DNA from: Anaerosomatales bacterium
GTDB lineage: Bacteria; Actinomycetota; Coriobacteriia; Anaerosomatales; Anaerosomataceae
Direction of reading: 5' to 3'
Assembly: GCA_030019445.1 (NCBI GenBank)
Contig: JASEEU010000009.1
Span: forward strand, 1 to 64,000
DNA: 64,000 nucleotides
Positions within the stretch are counted from its first letter, which is position 1; each line of letters starts with the position of its first letter. A program made the position numbers and the translations under genes. The notes under the pieces were generated by a model. The model had not been told where the DNA came from and made no database searches. It worked only from the letters and a program-made list of their open reading frames with translations. Positions 43,509-52,573 of the stretch are shown here, in pieces.

Positions 43509-43583
43509 GGGCGAGTGGCGCAACGGGAGCGCACCTGCTTTGCACGCAGGGGGTTGAGGGTTCGAATCCCTTCTCGTCCACCA
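43509..43583 (+). tRNA. tRNA-Ala (anticodon TGC)
   Basis: The acceptor stem pairs GGGCGAG with CTCGTCC (one G-U), and the 3' end has discriminator A and an encoded CCA. The anticodon stem CCTGC/GCAGG encloses TTTGCAC, giving TGC for alanine. The T arm contains GGTTCGAATCC. Confidence 0.95.
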
Positions 43584-43597
43584 CGGAATCTTCATCG

Positions 43598-43626
43598 GGA
43601 GCGCGGCCTGATCATGGCCGCGCTCC
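43598..43626 (+). terminator. Terminator after tRNA-Ala
   Basis: GGAGCGCGGCC pairs perfectly with GGCCGCGCTCC around a 7-nt loop, and the stem is followed by TGTCTCTTG. It separates the tRNA from the ABC operon. Confidence 0.75.
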
Positions 43627-43777
43627 TGTCTCTTGTGCCTTCGGTCGCATCGGGCGGCCTTCTTCTGCGTGGAGACCGCTGTCAGGGCTGTCGACAGGAT
43701 CGCCGAGCTCTGTTTCGCGACGTCACGCGTTGGAGTAGGCTGTTCCGTGTGTCGACGCGCGGACCGAGGGAGGGCGC

Positions 43778-44716
43778 ATGGGCGACATCGTCACCGTGGA
43801 CGGGCTGGCAAAGCGCTTCGGCGACCTCGTAGCGGTCGACCACGTGAGCTTCAGCATCGCCGAGGGGGAGATCTTCGGTCTTCTCGGCCCCAATGGCGCC
43901 GGTAAGACGACCACCATCTCGATGATCTCGTGCCTCATCGATCCTACCGAGGGTGACGCGAGCGTCGCCGGCAGCTCGATCCGCAGCGAGCCGCTCGCGG
44001 TGAAACGCGCCCTTGGCGTCGTCCCGCAGGAGATCGCGCTGTACCCCACGCTGTCAGCCGCGGAGAACCTGGCGTTCTGGGGCCGCATGTACGGGCTGTC
44101 CGGCGCGGAGCTCAAGCACGCCGTGGACGACGCGCTCGAGCTGGCGGGTCTCGCTGACCGCGCGAAGGAACGGGTGGAGGAGTACTCCGGCGGCATGAAG
44201 CGCCGCATCAACATCGCCGCGGGCGTCCTGCACAAGCCGCAGGTGCTGCTCATGGACGAGCCGACGGTGGGGATCGACCCACAGAGCCGCAACCACATCC
44301 TTGAGACCGTGAAGGAGCTCAACGAGGCCGGCGTGACGGTGCTCTACACGAGCCACTACATGGAGGAAGTCGAGTTCCTCTGCGACCGCATCGCCATCAT
44401 GGACCACGGCAGGATCATCGCGATGGGCACGCTCAACGAGCTGCGCGACGTGGTCGGGGGGATGGACGTGATCACCGTCTCCGTGGAGAACGTGAGCGAT
44501 GACGTCCTCGAACAGGTTCGGGCATCCGAAGGCATCACGAAGGCGGACCGCTCGGACGGAGGCCTGACGGTGCTCACCGCCAGCAGCGGTTCTGTTCTCG
44601 GCAAGCTCGTCGCGACGCTCGAGTCGGAGGGAGCCCACGTCACCTCGGTGACCGTGGCCGAGCCGGACCTCGAGAGCGTGTTCCTGCACCTGACGGGGAA
44701 GAGCCTGCGAGACTGA
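43778..44716 (+). CDS. ABC-2 transporter ATPase (DrrA-like)
   Basis: This 312-residue ATPase has Walker A GPNGAGKTTT near residue 36, Q-loop VVPQEIALYP near 80, signature YSGGMKRRINIAAG near 133 and Walker B VLLMDEPTVGIDP near 155. A C-terminal regulatory domain spans about 225-310. GGGAGGGCGC precedes the ATG. It is followed by two ABC-2 permease genes, 1 nt and then a 4-nt overlap, so the three form one operon. It is a second, distinct exporter from that at 18334-21502. Confidence 0.93.
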   Translation: MGDIVTVDGLAKRFGDLVAVDHVSFSIAEGEIFGLLGPNGAGKTTTISMISCLIDPTEGDASVAGSSIRSEPLAVKRALGVVPQEIALYPTLSAAENLAFWGRMYGLSGAELKHAVDDALELAGLADRAKERVEEYSGGMKRRINIAAGVLHKPQVLLMDEPTVGIDPQSRNHILETVKELNEAGVTVLYTSHYMEEVEFLCDRIAIMDHGRIIAMGTLNELRDVVGGMDVITVSVENVSDDVLEQVRASEGITKADRSDGGLTVLTASSGSVLGKLVATLESEGAHVTSVTVAEPDLESVFLHLTGKSLRD

Positions 44717-44717
44717 C

Positions 44718-45911
44718 GTGGCAAAGCTGCTGCACATCGCCGCCAAGGACTTCAAGATCGTCGCGCGCGACAAGGCCGCGTTCCTCATCCTGCTCGGCAT
44801 GCCGCTGGCGCTCATCTTCATCCTCGGCTCCGCTCTGGGCGGAGTGGGCGAGAGCGAGAGCGTCGACATCGCTGTGGCGATCGTCGACGTCGATGAAGGC
44901 TCCTCGGGTGCCGACTTCGCCGAGCGGATCACCGAGGTCGAAGACTTGCAGGCGCTCTTCAACATGGAGGTGCGCAGTGACGCCGAGGCGGTTCGGGCCG
45001 AGGTGGAGCGCGGCGACCTCACCGCGGCGCTCGTCTTACCATCGGACTTCTCCGAACGGCTCGACGCGGGCGAGCCGGTGACGCTCGAGGTGCTGCAGGA
45101 CCCGGGCTCTGAGATCGCCGCGGGCATCTGGAGCGGCGTCGCGCGCGCCGCGGCCGCGAACCTCTCGGCGGGTCAGGTCATCCGGGTGACGGTCGCCGAT
45201 GCGCTCGCCGGGGCGGGCGTGCCTGCCGGAGCGCAGGACGAGCAGACGGGGGGGCATGACCACGAGATCGAGCTGGATGCGGTCGTCGTCGAGGAGGCCG
45301 AGGTCGACACCGACACGCGTGTCGGGATGATCGACTTCTACGCGGCGGGGCAAACGGCGATGTTCCTGCTGTTCGGCAGCATGTTCGGCGCATTCACCTT
45401 CGTGAAGGAGCGTCGGGAGCAGACGCTGGCCCGGGCGCTGACGACACCCACCTCCAAGTTCCAGATCGTGGGCGGCAAGAGCCTCGGTATCCTCGGTGTG
45501 GCCGCCGGTCAGTTCCTCGTGCTCTACATCGGGACGATGCTCATCTTCCGGGTCGACTGGGGCAACGCCCCGGCCGCGACCGTCGTCGTCGGCATCGCCG
45601 AGGCGTGGGCGGCCACGGGCCTCGGAATGGCCCTCGCGGCGCTCGGCAAGACCGAGCGCTCCATCGGGGGCATCGGGCCCGCCGTCATCATGCTCTTCGG
45701 TGCCGTCGGTGGGTCGATGATCCCCGCCGAATTCATGCCGGCGTGGATGGCGCCCATCCAGTCGGTCAGCCCGAGCTACTGGGCGCTCGAGTCGTTCCTC
45801 GGCCTGATGCGCGGCGAGGCGGCGTCGACGGTCATCGGTCCGGTCGCCATCCTGCTCGGCATCGGAGCCGCGCTCTATGCGTTCGGCGTCTGGCGGCTGA
45901 GGTACGAATGA
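44718..45911 (+). CDS. ABC-2 type transporter permease
   Basis: This 397-residue permease has its N-terminal helix at about residues 18-40, an extracytoplasmic domain at about 45-205 with an acidic loop (EQTGGHDHEIELDA), and five helices at about 215-390. The motif FVKERREQTLARALTTPT near 235 is typical of YhgE/Pip-like ABC-2 permeases. It starts with GTG one base after the ATPase stop. Confidence 0.88.
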   Translation: MAKLLHIAAKDFKIVARDKAAFLILLGMPLALIFILGSALGGVGESESVDIAVAIVDVDEGSSGADFAERITEVEDLQALFNMEVRSDAEAVRAEVERGDLTAALVLPSDFSERLDAGEPVTLEVLQDPGSEIAAGIWSGVARAAAANLSAGQVIRVTVADALAGAGVPAGAQDEQTGGHDHEIELDAVVVEEAEVDTDTRVGMIDFYAAGQTAMFLLFGSMFGAFTFVKERREQTLARALTTPTSKFQIVGGKSLGILGVAAGQFLVLYIGTMLIFRVDWGNAPAATVVVGIAEAWAATGLGMALAALGKTERSIGGIGPAVIMLFGAVGGSMIPAEFMPAWMAPIQSVSPSYWALESFLGLMRGEAASTVIGPVAILLGIGAALYAFGVWRLRYE

Positions 45912-47092
45912 TGCGGCGCATCCTCGCCATAGGCTGGCTCAACGTCCAGCAGATCGTGCGCAACCCGGCCGAGCTCGTCGGCGTGCTCATCCTCCCCATC
46001 GCGCTCACCCTGGTCTTCGGCTCGGCGTTCGGAGCATCGGAGGCGGCGCCGCTCACGGTGCTCGCCGTCGACGAGGACGCGACGTCGTACTCAGAGCAGG
46101 TGGTCGACCTGCTTGCCGAGGAGCCATCGTTCGAGATCGTGGAGGTCGAGCGCGACGAGGCCGAGCGTCGGATCCGGGAAGGCGAGGCATCGGTCGCGGT
46201 GGTTCTCGGCGACGGCTTCGGCGACGACGTGGAGCGCGGCGACGCGGTCATCGAGCTGCTGCGCGATCCGGCCTCCGACAACGCGTTCGCCATCGCGGCG
46301 GTCGCCCAGGGGATCGCCACGCGGATGTCGGGCAACGTCGCGGCGGCGTATGCGCTCGAGCAGATCCCGCTCCCCGGCTCCCCGGCGCCGTTCAGCGACC
46401 GTTATGCGTCCGCTGACGCTCTGTGGGAGCCCGAGCCGCCGGTGGACGTGAGCGGCGAGACGGTGATCGCCTCGGAGGTGCGGGGCGACACCGAGATGGC
46501 GCCGAACAACACGCAGTACTCCACCGGGTTCACCGTGATGTTCATCATGTTCGTGACGTTCGGTGGTGCCGCCGGGATCCTGGAGGAGCGTGAGCAAGGG
46601 ACGCTGCGCCGTCTGCTCGTGACGCCGACGACACAGACGACGATCGTCTCGGGCAAGATCTTCGGCATCGTCATGACCGCGCTCATCCAGGCCGGCATCC
46701 TCGTCGGCGTCGGCGTGCTGCTCTTCCGCGTCCCGTGGGGTCGGGACCCCATCGCCGTCTCGCTCCTCCTGCTCGCCTACATCCTCTCGGTGACCGGGCT
46801 CGCGGTGCTGATGTCGTCCCTCGTGCGTTCGCGCGACCAGTTCTCGGGGCTGGGGCCGCTCATGTCTGTCGGGCTGGCCATGCTCGGCGGCAGCTTCTGG
46901 CCGATCGAGATCGTCTCGCCCCTGATGCAGACCATCGCCAAGCTCACGCCCACGGGCTGGGCGATGATCGGCCTCACCGACGTGGTCGCCCGCAACCAGG
47001 GGCTGGAGGCGGCGCTCGTGCCCATAGCGGTGCTGCTCGGGTTCGCCGTCGTGTCCCTCGGCCTGGGCGCGAAGCTCCTGAAGTTCGAGTAG
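45908..47092 (+). CDS. ABC-2 type transporter permease
   Basis: This 394-residue paralogue of the preceding permease has a first helix at about residues 18-42, an extracytoplasmic domain to about 200, and five helices after it. The ILEEREQGTLRRLLVTPT motif lies near residue 222. The ATG overlaps the upstream stop (ATGA), and the pair probably forms a heterodimeric permease. Substrate unknown. Confidence 0.88.
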   Translation: MMRRILAIGWLNVQQIVRNPAELVGVLILPIALTLVFGSAFGASEAAPLTVLAVDEDATSYSEQVVDLLAEEPSFEIVEVERDEAERRIREGEASVAVVLGDGFGDDVERGDAVIELLRDPASDNAFAIAAVAQGIATRMSGNVAAAYALEQIPLPGSPAPFSDRYASADALWEPEPPVDVSGETVIASEVRGDTEMAPNNTQYSTGFTVMFIMFVTFGGAAGILEEREQGTLRRLLVTPTTQTTIVSGKIFGIVMTALIQAGILVGVGVLLFRVPWGRDPIAVSLLLLAYILSVTGLAVLMSSLVRSRDQFSGLGPLMSVGLAMLGGSFWPIEIVSPLMQTIAKLTPTGWAMIGLTDVVARNQGLEAALVPIAVLLGFAVVSLGLGAKLLKFE

Positions 47093-47149
47093 CGGGCGGC
47101 GCTCCGTGGGGTATCCACCACCGTAGTGCCCGCTGCCCGAGGAGGGGCG

Positions 47150-47620
47150 ATGGTTTCTGCGCGGATCATCGACGCCATACGCACGTTCGCCGATTGGACG
47201 GTCATCGCGCTCGTAGGGCTGCTCGTCTTCCTCGTCCTGCTCGGGCTGGTGAACGCCGTCTACGTGATCTTCCTCACGCTGCGCGACCGCAAGGCGCGCC
47301 TCGATGGCGGCGAGCACGCCAACGCACCCCTTCCCAACGGCGTCATATCCCTCTACAGCTACCTCCATCTGCTCGCCGATGTCCTGCTCGTCGTCGTGGC
47401 CGTGGAGCTCATCGAGACGCTCATCGCCTTCCTCAGCCGCGAGTCTCCCAAGGTCTATCTCACCGGCGTGCTCGGGGCGGCGCTCGTGGCGCTGGCCCGC
47501 CGCATCATCGTGTTCTTCAACCCCGAGGCCGAGAATCCGCATACCGCCGAGATGTACGCGTACGCCGCGCTCGTCGCGGCGCTCGCCGGCGCCTACGCAG
47601 CCATCCAGGCGTTCGGCTAG
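47150..47620 (+). CDS. PsiE-like membrane protein
   Basis: This 156-residue protein has four hydrophobic helices at about residues 15-40, 70-92, 100-118 and 130-152. The segments LLVVVAVELIETLIAFLSRE and ALVALARRIIVFFNPE resemble the phosphate-starvation-inducible PsiE family, whose function is unknown. The ATG at 47150 has GAGGAGGGG upstream. Confidence 0.65.
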   Translation: MVSARIIDAIRTFADWTVIALVGLLVFLVLLGLVNAVYVIFLTLRDRKARLDGGEHANAPLPNGVISLYSYLHLLADVLLVVVAVELIETLIAFLSRESPKVYLTGVLGAALVALARRIIVFFNPEAENPHTAEMYAYAALVAALAGAYAAIQAFG

Positions 47621-47881
47621 CTCCATGCGGGTCGCGAGAGGCCGGCAAGCGCAGCACTGTGCCGCGTGCCGAAGCGGTTGCCCTCGGCGGTCGCTTGCGT
47701 CAGCATGAATCGCAGCCCGCGCGGTGGATCGGCCGGGGCGCGATGCAAGAGCTTCAAGGCGCCGCCATCCACGAGCGCCTCGGCCTGTCCTGACCCCCGT
47801 CGGCCATCCGGGAGCCCGCATGTGTGACCTGTCGTGCCCGTGTCCGTCGTCCGGGCGAGCACTCGCGTGAGCGGGACGCGC
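47621..47881. other. Gap without a supported gene
   Basis: I find no convincing gene, RNA or terminator here. A minus-strand open frame covers it but has no ribosome binding site, no recognisable domain and no family-like sequence. Confidence 0.5.
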
Positions 47882-48766
47882 ATGGATGCTTCCACGGGGG
47901 CGGCGGTCGCCTTCACCCTCGTGTTCTGGGCATCCGCCTTCGCCGGCATCAAAGAGGGGCTCGTCGGCTATGAGCCGGGCCAACTCGCGCTCGTCCGCTT
48001 CGGGACGGCGTCGATCGTGCTCGCGATCTACGCGGTCATCACGCGGATGCGCCTTCCCCGGCTCGCGGACCTCTCCCGACTCGGGGTCGCGGGCTTTCTC
48101 GGCATCACCATCTACCACGTGGCGCTCAACTTCGGCGAGCTCACCGTGTCGGCGGGCGCTGCCAGCCTGCTCATCGCGGCTGCGCCGGTGTTCACGGCGC
48201 TGCTCGCTGCCGCGTTCCTCGGAGAGCGACTCACCGCCTGGGGCTGGCTGGGCATCGGCATCGCGTTCAGCGGCGCGGCCGCCATCGCGATCGGGGAGTC
48301 CGGCGGCGGCCTGGCGTTCGAGCCCGGCGCGCTCCTCATCCTGCTCGCGGCGGTGTCCACCTCGGCGTACTTCGTCGTCTCCAAGCCGCTGTTGACGCGC
48401 TATCGACCGCTTGAGTTCACCGCGTACGCCATCTGGGCGGGCACGGTGCCGATGCTCGTGTTCGCGCCGGGCCTCGTCGAACAGGCGGCCACCGCGCCGC
48501 TCTCGGCCACCGCTGCCGGCATCTACATCGGCGTGTTCCCGGGTGCGCTCGCGTACGTCTCGTGGTCGCGCGTGCTCTCCCGGCTGCCCGCCTCGGCGGT
48601 CTCGACGTTCCTGTACATAGCCCCCGTGCTCGCCGTCATCATCGCGTGGGTGTGGATCGGCGAGGTGCCGGCCGTCACGTCGCTGGCAGGTGGCACCGTC
48701 GCGATCGCGGGTGTGGCGATCGTCCAGACCAAGGGCGTCCGACGGGCTCCGGCGCCGTCTCAGTAG
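47882..48766 (+). CDS. EamA/DMT-family transporter
   Basis: This 294-residue drug/metabolite-transporter protein has ten helices in two repeated EamA halves. The first half opens with TLVFWASAFAGIKEGL and the second contains ISKPLL-like VVSKPLLTRYRPLEF near residue 168. It ends a few bases inside the convergent acylphosphatase gene. The ATG at 47882 is the first start that gives a normal DMT N-terminus. Substrate unknown. Confidence 0.88.
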   Translation: MDASTGAAVAFTLVFWASAFAGIKEGLVGYEPGQLALVRFGTASIVLAIYAVITRMRLPRLADLSRLGVAGFLGITIYHVALNFGELTVSAGAASLLIAAAPVFTALLAAAFLGERLTAWGWLGIGIAFSGAAAIAIGESGGGLAFEPGALLILLAAVSTSAYFVVSKPLLTRYRPLEFTAYAIWAGTVPMLVFAPGLVEQAATAPLSATAAGIYIGVFPGALAYVSWSRVLSRLPASAVSTFLYIAPVLAVIIAWVWIGEVPAVTSLAGGTVAIAGVAIVQTKGVRRAPAPSQ

Positions 48767-49041
48767 GCGATCCGGAAGCCGTGACCGCCCTGGGGTTCCT
48801 CGGCGGACACGTCGATCCGCTCGACGACCGCGCGCTCCGGGCCATGGCGCATCCACGCGACGGCCTGCTCGACGGCGTCCGGCTCGCCTTCGAACACCGC
48901 CTCGACGCCACCGTCGGTGGTGTTGCGCACCCATCCGGCAAGGCCGAGGCGCACCGCCATGTCGCGGGTCGACGCCCTGAAGAAGACGCCCTGGACCACA
49001 CCTGACACGCTCACCCTCCGCCGCGTGATCTGCTCGCTCAC
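48760..49041 (-). CDS. Acylphosphatase
   Basis: This 93-residue acylphosphatase has the anion-binding loop GVVQGVFFRAST with the catalytic Arg near residue 23, and GWVRNTTDGGVEAVFEG carrying the catalytic Asn near 41. The length is standard. I chose GTG 49041, 5 nt after GAGGGGG. It hydrolyses acyl phosphates such as carbamoyl phosphate. It overlaps the end of the EamA gene by 7 nt in convergent orientation. Confidence 0.93.
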   Translation of the reverse strand: MSEQITRRRVSVSGVVQGVFFRASTRDMAVRLGLAGWVRNTTDGGVEAVFEGEPDAVEQAVAWMRHGPERAVVERIDVSAEEPQGGHGFRIAY

Positions 49042-49064
49042 ACAGACCCCCTCGGTCCGTTGCA

Positions 49065-51176
49065 TTGCGCGCGTTGTGCGCCACCGTCATCATCAGGGTA
49101 GCGCCGGACGGCGGACGATGCATCTCAGACGGAGGAGGGGTCCTGGCCGAGACGTTCGACACGCACGCAGGTCCCGCATGGGGGCTCGACAGCGCGATCT
49201 TCCGCGTGCTGGCCGAGGCGCTGCCCGTCCCGGTCGTCGTCTACGACGCGGTCGGCTCGATCCAGGTGGCCAACGAGCAGGCCGACAGCCTGCTGGTACG
49301 CGCGGTGGAGGGCGGTCCGGCGCGGGTCGTGGCATTCGATGGCAGCGACCTCTGGGACGTGCTGCCGGCGGTGCTGGAGAACCACGGTCCGTCGATGCAG
49401 TACACGGGCCGGTTCAGGCTCGCGTCGGGCAAGTCGGGCGACGTCACGTTCGCGGTGATCCCGTCGTGGGACCGCCGCGGCTCCCTCACGAGCGCGATCG
49501 TCATGGCGCTCAGCATGCCCGAGGAGAGCAGCGACACCCTGGGCAGCACGCGGTCGTCCGCTCGCGACCCGCGCGAGGCGATCGACGCCGAGGTCCGCAT
49601 GCTCGCTGAGACTCTGCACGCCGACATCGCGTACGTGGCCGAGATAGCGTCCGAGCGGCCGGCCCGCGCGCGGACCTGGTCGTACTTCAAGGACGGCGTG
49701 TTCGAGGCTCCCCTGGAGTGGCGGACCGCCGGGACGCCCGGCGGGACGGTGATCCCGCGCTCGATCGTCTGCTATCCCTCGGGGGTGCGCGAGCGCTTCT
49801 CGGACGACACCTGGCTGGCCGAGCAGGACGTCGAAGCCTTCGCGGCGGTCTCGGTCGGCGACCCCGACGGCCGGAAGCTCGCCGTCCTCGCGGTGTTGTG
49901 GCGCAAGCCGCTCTCCGACCCGACGGTCGTCCGCGCAGTCCTCACGGTCGCCGCGACACGCATGTCGCCGTGGCTGTGGCATCTGCGGAGCCAGCGGCAG
50001 CTGCTTGAGAGCGAGGAGCGCTACAGCTCCATCTTCCAGCACGCGCACCTGCCGATGATCGTCGTCGACCCCGCCTCCTCGCAGATCGTCGAGGCGAACA
50101 CCGCAGCCTGCCATTTCTACGGGTACCCGTACCACGAGTTGACGACGATGAGCGTCTTCCAGATCGACACGATGCAACCCGAGCCGCTGCACGCGGAGAT
50201 CCAGCGCGCGCTGGACGGCAGCCGCGACTACTTCCAGTTCAAGCACCGGACGGCGCGCGGTGCGGTGAAGGATGTGGAGGTCTACGCCGGACCCATCACC
50301 GTGGGGGGCCGACGAATGCTCTACGAGATCATCCACGACGTCTCCGAACGCAGGCGGGCGGAGGACGAGCTCGAGCACTACCGGCAGAACCTCGAGAAGC
50401 TCGTGGAACAGCGCACCGCGGATCTCATGCGGATGAACGCCGAGCTGCAGCAGGTGACGCGGGCGCGCGACTTCTTCTTCGCCAACATGAGCCATGAGCT
50501 GCGGACGCCGCTCTACACGATCATCGGCCTGACCGATCTGCTCCTCGGCGGGTACGTCGAAGAGCCCGAGGAGCGGGACAAGCAGCTGCAGATGATGAAC
50601 GAGGCGGGTCGCGGTCTGCTCGAGCTCGTGAGCGATGTGCTCGACATCTCCCAGCTGCAGACGGGGCAGGTGGAGTGCGAGGCCGAGGAGTTCGACGTGG
50701 TCGAGCTCGCCGAGTCCACGCTCTTCAGCATGCGCCATATGGCCGAGGACAAGGGGCTCGGCGTCGAGTTCCACTGCGCGGAGCGGCCGGTGCACATCGT
50801 GTCCGATCGCTTCAAGATCCAGCAGATACTCATGAACCTGCTGTCCAACGCTGTGAAGTACACGGACGGCGGCACGATCGCCGTCGACGTCGCGCGACGC
50901 GACGACGGCATCGCGGTGACCGTCGCGGACACCGGCCGCGGGATCGCGTCAGATGAGATCCCGCACATCTTCGAGGAGTTCAGGCAGATGAGCCGGGGGG
51001 ACTCCGGCACCCATGCCGGCACGGGTCTCGGCCTCGCGCTCTCGCGTCGACTCGCCGACGTCATCGGCGCTACGCTCAGCGTGCGCAGCACTCCCGGCGA
51101 GGGTTCGCGCTTCACGCTGTTCCTGCCGGTGGAGCGACGCGTGCCGGTAGAGGAGCAGGTCGCAGAGGATGCCTGA
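49065..51176 (+). CDS. PAS-GAF-PAS sensor histidine kinase
   Basis: This soluble histidine kinase has up to 703 residues. Order: PAS at about residues 40-160, GAF-like domain at about 175-310 (MLAETLHADIAYVAEI), a second PAS at about 318-440, then HisKA with the phosphorylated His477 in NMSHELRTPLYT. The catalytic ATP-binding domain follows with NLLSNAVKY near 595, DTGRGI near 625 and GTGLGLALSRRL near 655. It has no membrane segment and no receiver. The start is uncertain: TTG 49065 is the widest, but GGAGG at 49131-49135 sits 7 nt before an in-frame CTG at 49143. No cognate regulator is adjacent. Confidence 0.9.
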   Translation: MRALCATVIIRVAPDGGRCISDGGGVLAETFDTHAGPAWGLDSAIFRVLAEALPVPVVVYDAVGSIQVANEQADSLLVRAVEGGPARVVAFDGSDLWDVLPAVLENHGPSMQYTGRFRLASGKSGDVTFAVIPSWDRRGSLTSAIVMALSMPEESSDTLGSTRSSARDPREAIDAEVRMLAETLHADIAYVAEIASERPARARTWSYFKDGVFEAPLEWRTAGTPGGTVIPRSIVCYPSGVRERFSDDTWLAEQDVEAFAAVSVGDPDGRKLAVLAVLWRKPLSDPTVVRAVLTVAATRMSPWLWHLRSQRQLLESEERYSSIFQHAHLPMIVVDPASSQIVEANTAACHFYGYPYHELTTMSVFQIDTMQPEPLHAEIQRALDGSRDYFQFKHRTARGAVKDVEVYAGPITVGGRRMLYEIIHDVSERRRAEDELEHYRQNLEKLVEQRTADLMRMNAELQQVTRARDFFFANMSHELRTPLYTIIGLTDLLLGGYVEEPEERDKQLQMMNEAGRGLLELVSDVLDISQLQTGQVECEAEEFDVVELAESTLFSMRHMAEDKGLGVEFHCAERPVHIVSDRFKIQQILMNLLSNAVKYTDGGTIAVDVARRDDGIAVTVADTGRGIASDEIPHIFEEFRQMSRGDSGTHAGTGLGLALSRRLADVIGATLSVRSTPGEGSRFTLFLPVERRVPVEEQVAEDA

Positions 51177-51230
51177 CGGGTACGAACCACACGGACAGCG
51201 ATCACTAGCAGAGACCCGGAAGGAGCGACG

Positions 51231-51773
51231 ATGACGGAACGGTCCGACTCGAACCGCGGAGCAGTGGTGTTCGGCGCGGTCCTGGTCCTGGCAGGCATCG
51301 CCCTGCTCGCGCTCCAGTTCACGGGCGCCCGGGCGATCGAGCTGGGTTGGCCGCTGTTCGTGCTCATCCCCGGCGCGACCATGCTGGCCGTCGGCCTGGC
51401 CTCGCGCGAGCACCTGGCCGGGTTCCTCATCCCCGGTTCGATCGTGACGATGGCGGCGCTCGTGCTCGGCTATCAGAACCTCACCGGCGACTGGCAGTCG
51501 TGGTCCTACGCATGGGCGCTCATCGCACCGACGGGAGTGGGCATCGGTCTTGCGCTCTTCGGGTGGCGCACCTCCAACATCACGGTCGCGCGGGTGGGCC
51601 GAGGTCTCGCCCTCGCGGGCCTCGTACTGTTCTTGCTGGCCGAGTGGTTCTTCGTCGTCCTCGCGGGGATCGGCGGTCGCGGTCTCGGTCCGGCGGTCGA
51701 GGCTGTCGTTCCCGCGGCGATCATCCTCGCGGGACTGTACGTGATCGTGCGCGCGGTCAGGAGGCGCCCGTGA
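51231..51773 (+). CDS. Small membrane protein, about five helices
   Basis: This 180-residue protein has helices at about residues 15-33, 38-55, 65-80, 95-115, 125-145 and 150-172. No family is recognised beyond a general membrane protein. AAGGAGCGACG precedes the ATG. It overlaps the nitroreductase-like gene by 4 nt (GTGA), so the two are translationally coupled. Confidence 0.75.
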   Translation: MTERSDSNRGAVVFGAVLVLAGIALLALQFTGARAIELGWPLFVLIPGATMLAVGLASREHLAGFLIPGSIVTMAALVLGYQNLTGDWQSWSYAWALIAPTGVGIGLALFGWRTSNITVARVGRGLALAGLVLFLLAEWFFVVLAGIGGRGLGPAVEAVVPAAIILAGLYVIVRAVRRRP

Positions 51774-52570
51774 CCGGGCTCGACGCGGCGCGTGTGGAGC
51801 GGTGGCTAGCGGTCGTGCCCGAGCGCCGTTCGCGCCGCAGCTTCACCGGCGAGCGTCCCGAGGCGAAGGTGCTGACCGCCCTGGAAGACGTCGCGCGGTC
51901 GTTCCGCCCATTCGGCGAGCTCGCCCGCGCGGTCGTCATCCGGGACGTGCCCCCCGGTCTGTTCATGGGCATCGTCGGCGCGTATGGCGGGGTCTCCGGC
52001 GCGCCGTGCGCACTCGCGTTCGTCGGTCCTGCCGGGGAGACGCACTCGCGGGCGGCGGTCGGGTACACCGGCGAGGGCCTCGTGCTCGAGGCCACGGCGC
52101 TCGGACTTGACACCTGCTGGGTGGGCGGTCTGTTCAGCGGCGCCGCAGCCGAGCAGCTCGCGGGCGTGTCTCCGGACGAGCGCGTCTTCGCGGTCGCCGC
52201 CGTGGGGACCGCGGCGGAGCGCGTCACCGCGAAGGAGCGGATCCTCTTCAAGTCGGGCCGCCCGCGTCGCCGCAAGCCCATCGAGACGATCGCACCCGGG
52301 CTCCAGGAGTGGCCGGCGTGGGCCCAGCGCGGCGTGGAGGCGGCGCACGTCGCGCCGAGCGCCACCAACCGGCAGCCGTGGCGCTTCTTCATGCACGAGG
52401 GGGCCATGGTCGTCTCGGTGGACGGAGCCGATACCCCCAAGATCTCCAAGCGCCTCGACTGCGGTATCGCGATGCTGCACTTCGAGCTCGGCGCGCGCGC
52501 AGCCGGGTGTGCGGGGCGGTGGGAGCTCAGCGACGCGCCGGATGTGGCGCGCTGGGTGCCGACCGGCTAG
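51770..52570 (+). CDS. Nitroreductase-fold protein
   Basis: This 266-residue protein resembles the nitroreductase-like (TM_nitroreductase) family, with two half-domains. The first half has RRSRRSFTGERPEAKVL near residue 15, which matches the FMN-binding start of nitroreductases, and LDTCWVGGLF near 112. The second half has VAPSATNRQPWRFFM near 197, the FMN-contacting motif. It begins at GTG 51770 with a GTGA overlap to the membrane gene. The flavin and substrate are inferred from the fold. Confidence 0.75.
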   Translation: MTGLDAARVERWLAVVPERRSRRSFTGERPEAKVLTALEDVARSFRPFGELARAVVIRDVPPGLFMGIVGAYGGVSGAPCALAFVGPAGETHSRAAVGYTGEGLVLEATALGLDTCWVGGLFSGAAAEQLAGVSPDERVFAVAAVGTAAERVTAKERILFKSGRPRRRKPIETIAPGLQEWPAWAQRGVEAAHVAPSATNRQPWRFFMHEGAMVVSVDGADTPKISKRLDCGIAMLHFELGARAAGCAGRWELSDAPDVARWVPTG

Positions 52571-52573
52571 CGA

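Noticed and set aside
47617-47952. A minus-strand open frame covering the gap between the PsiE-like and EamA genes
   Set aside because: It has no ribosome binding site or domain and runs into the EamA gene.
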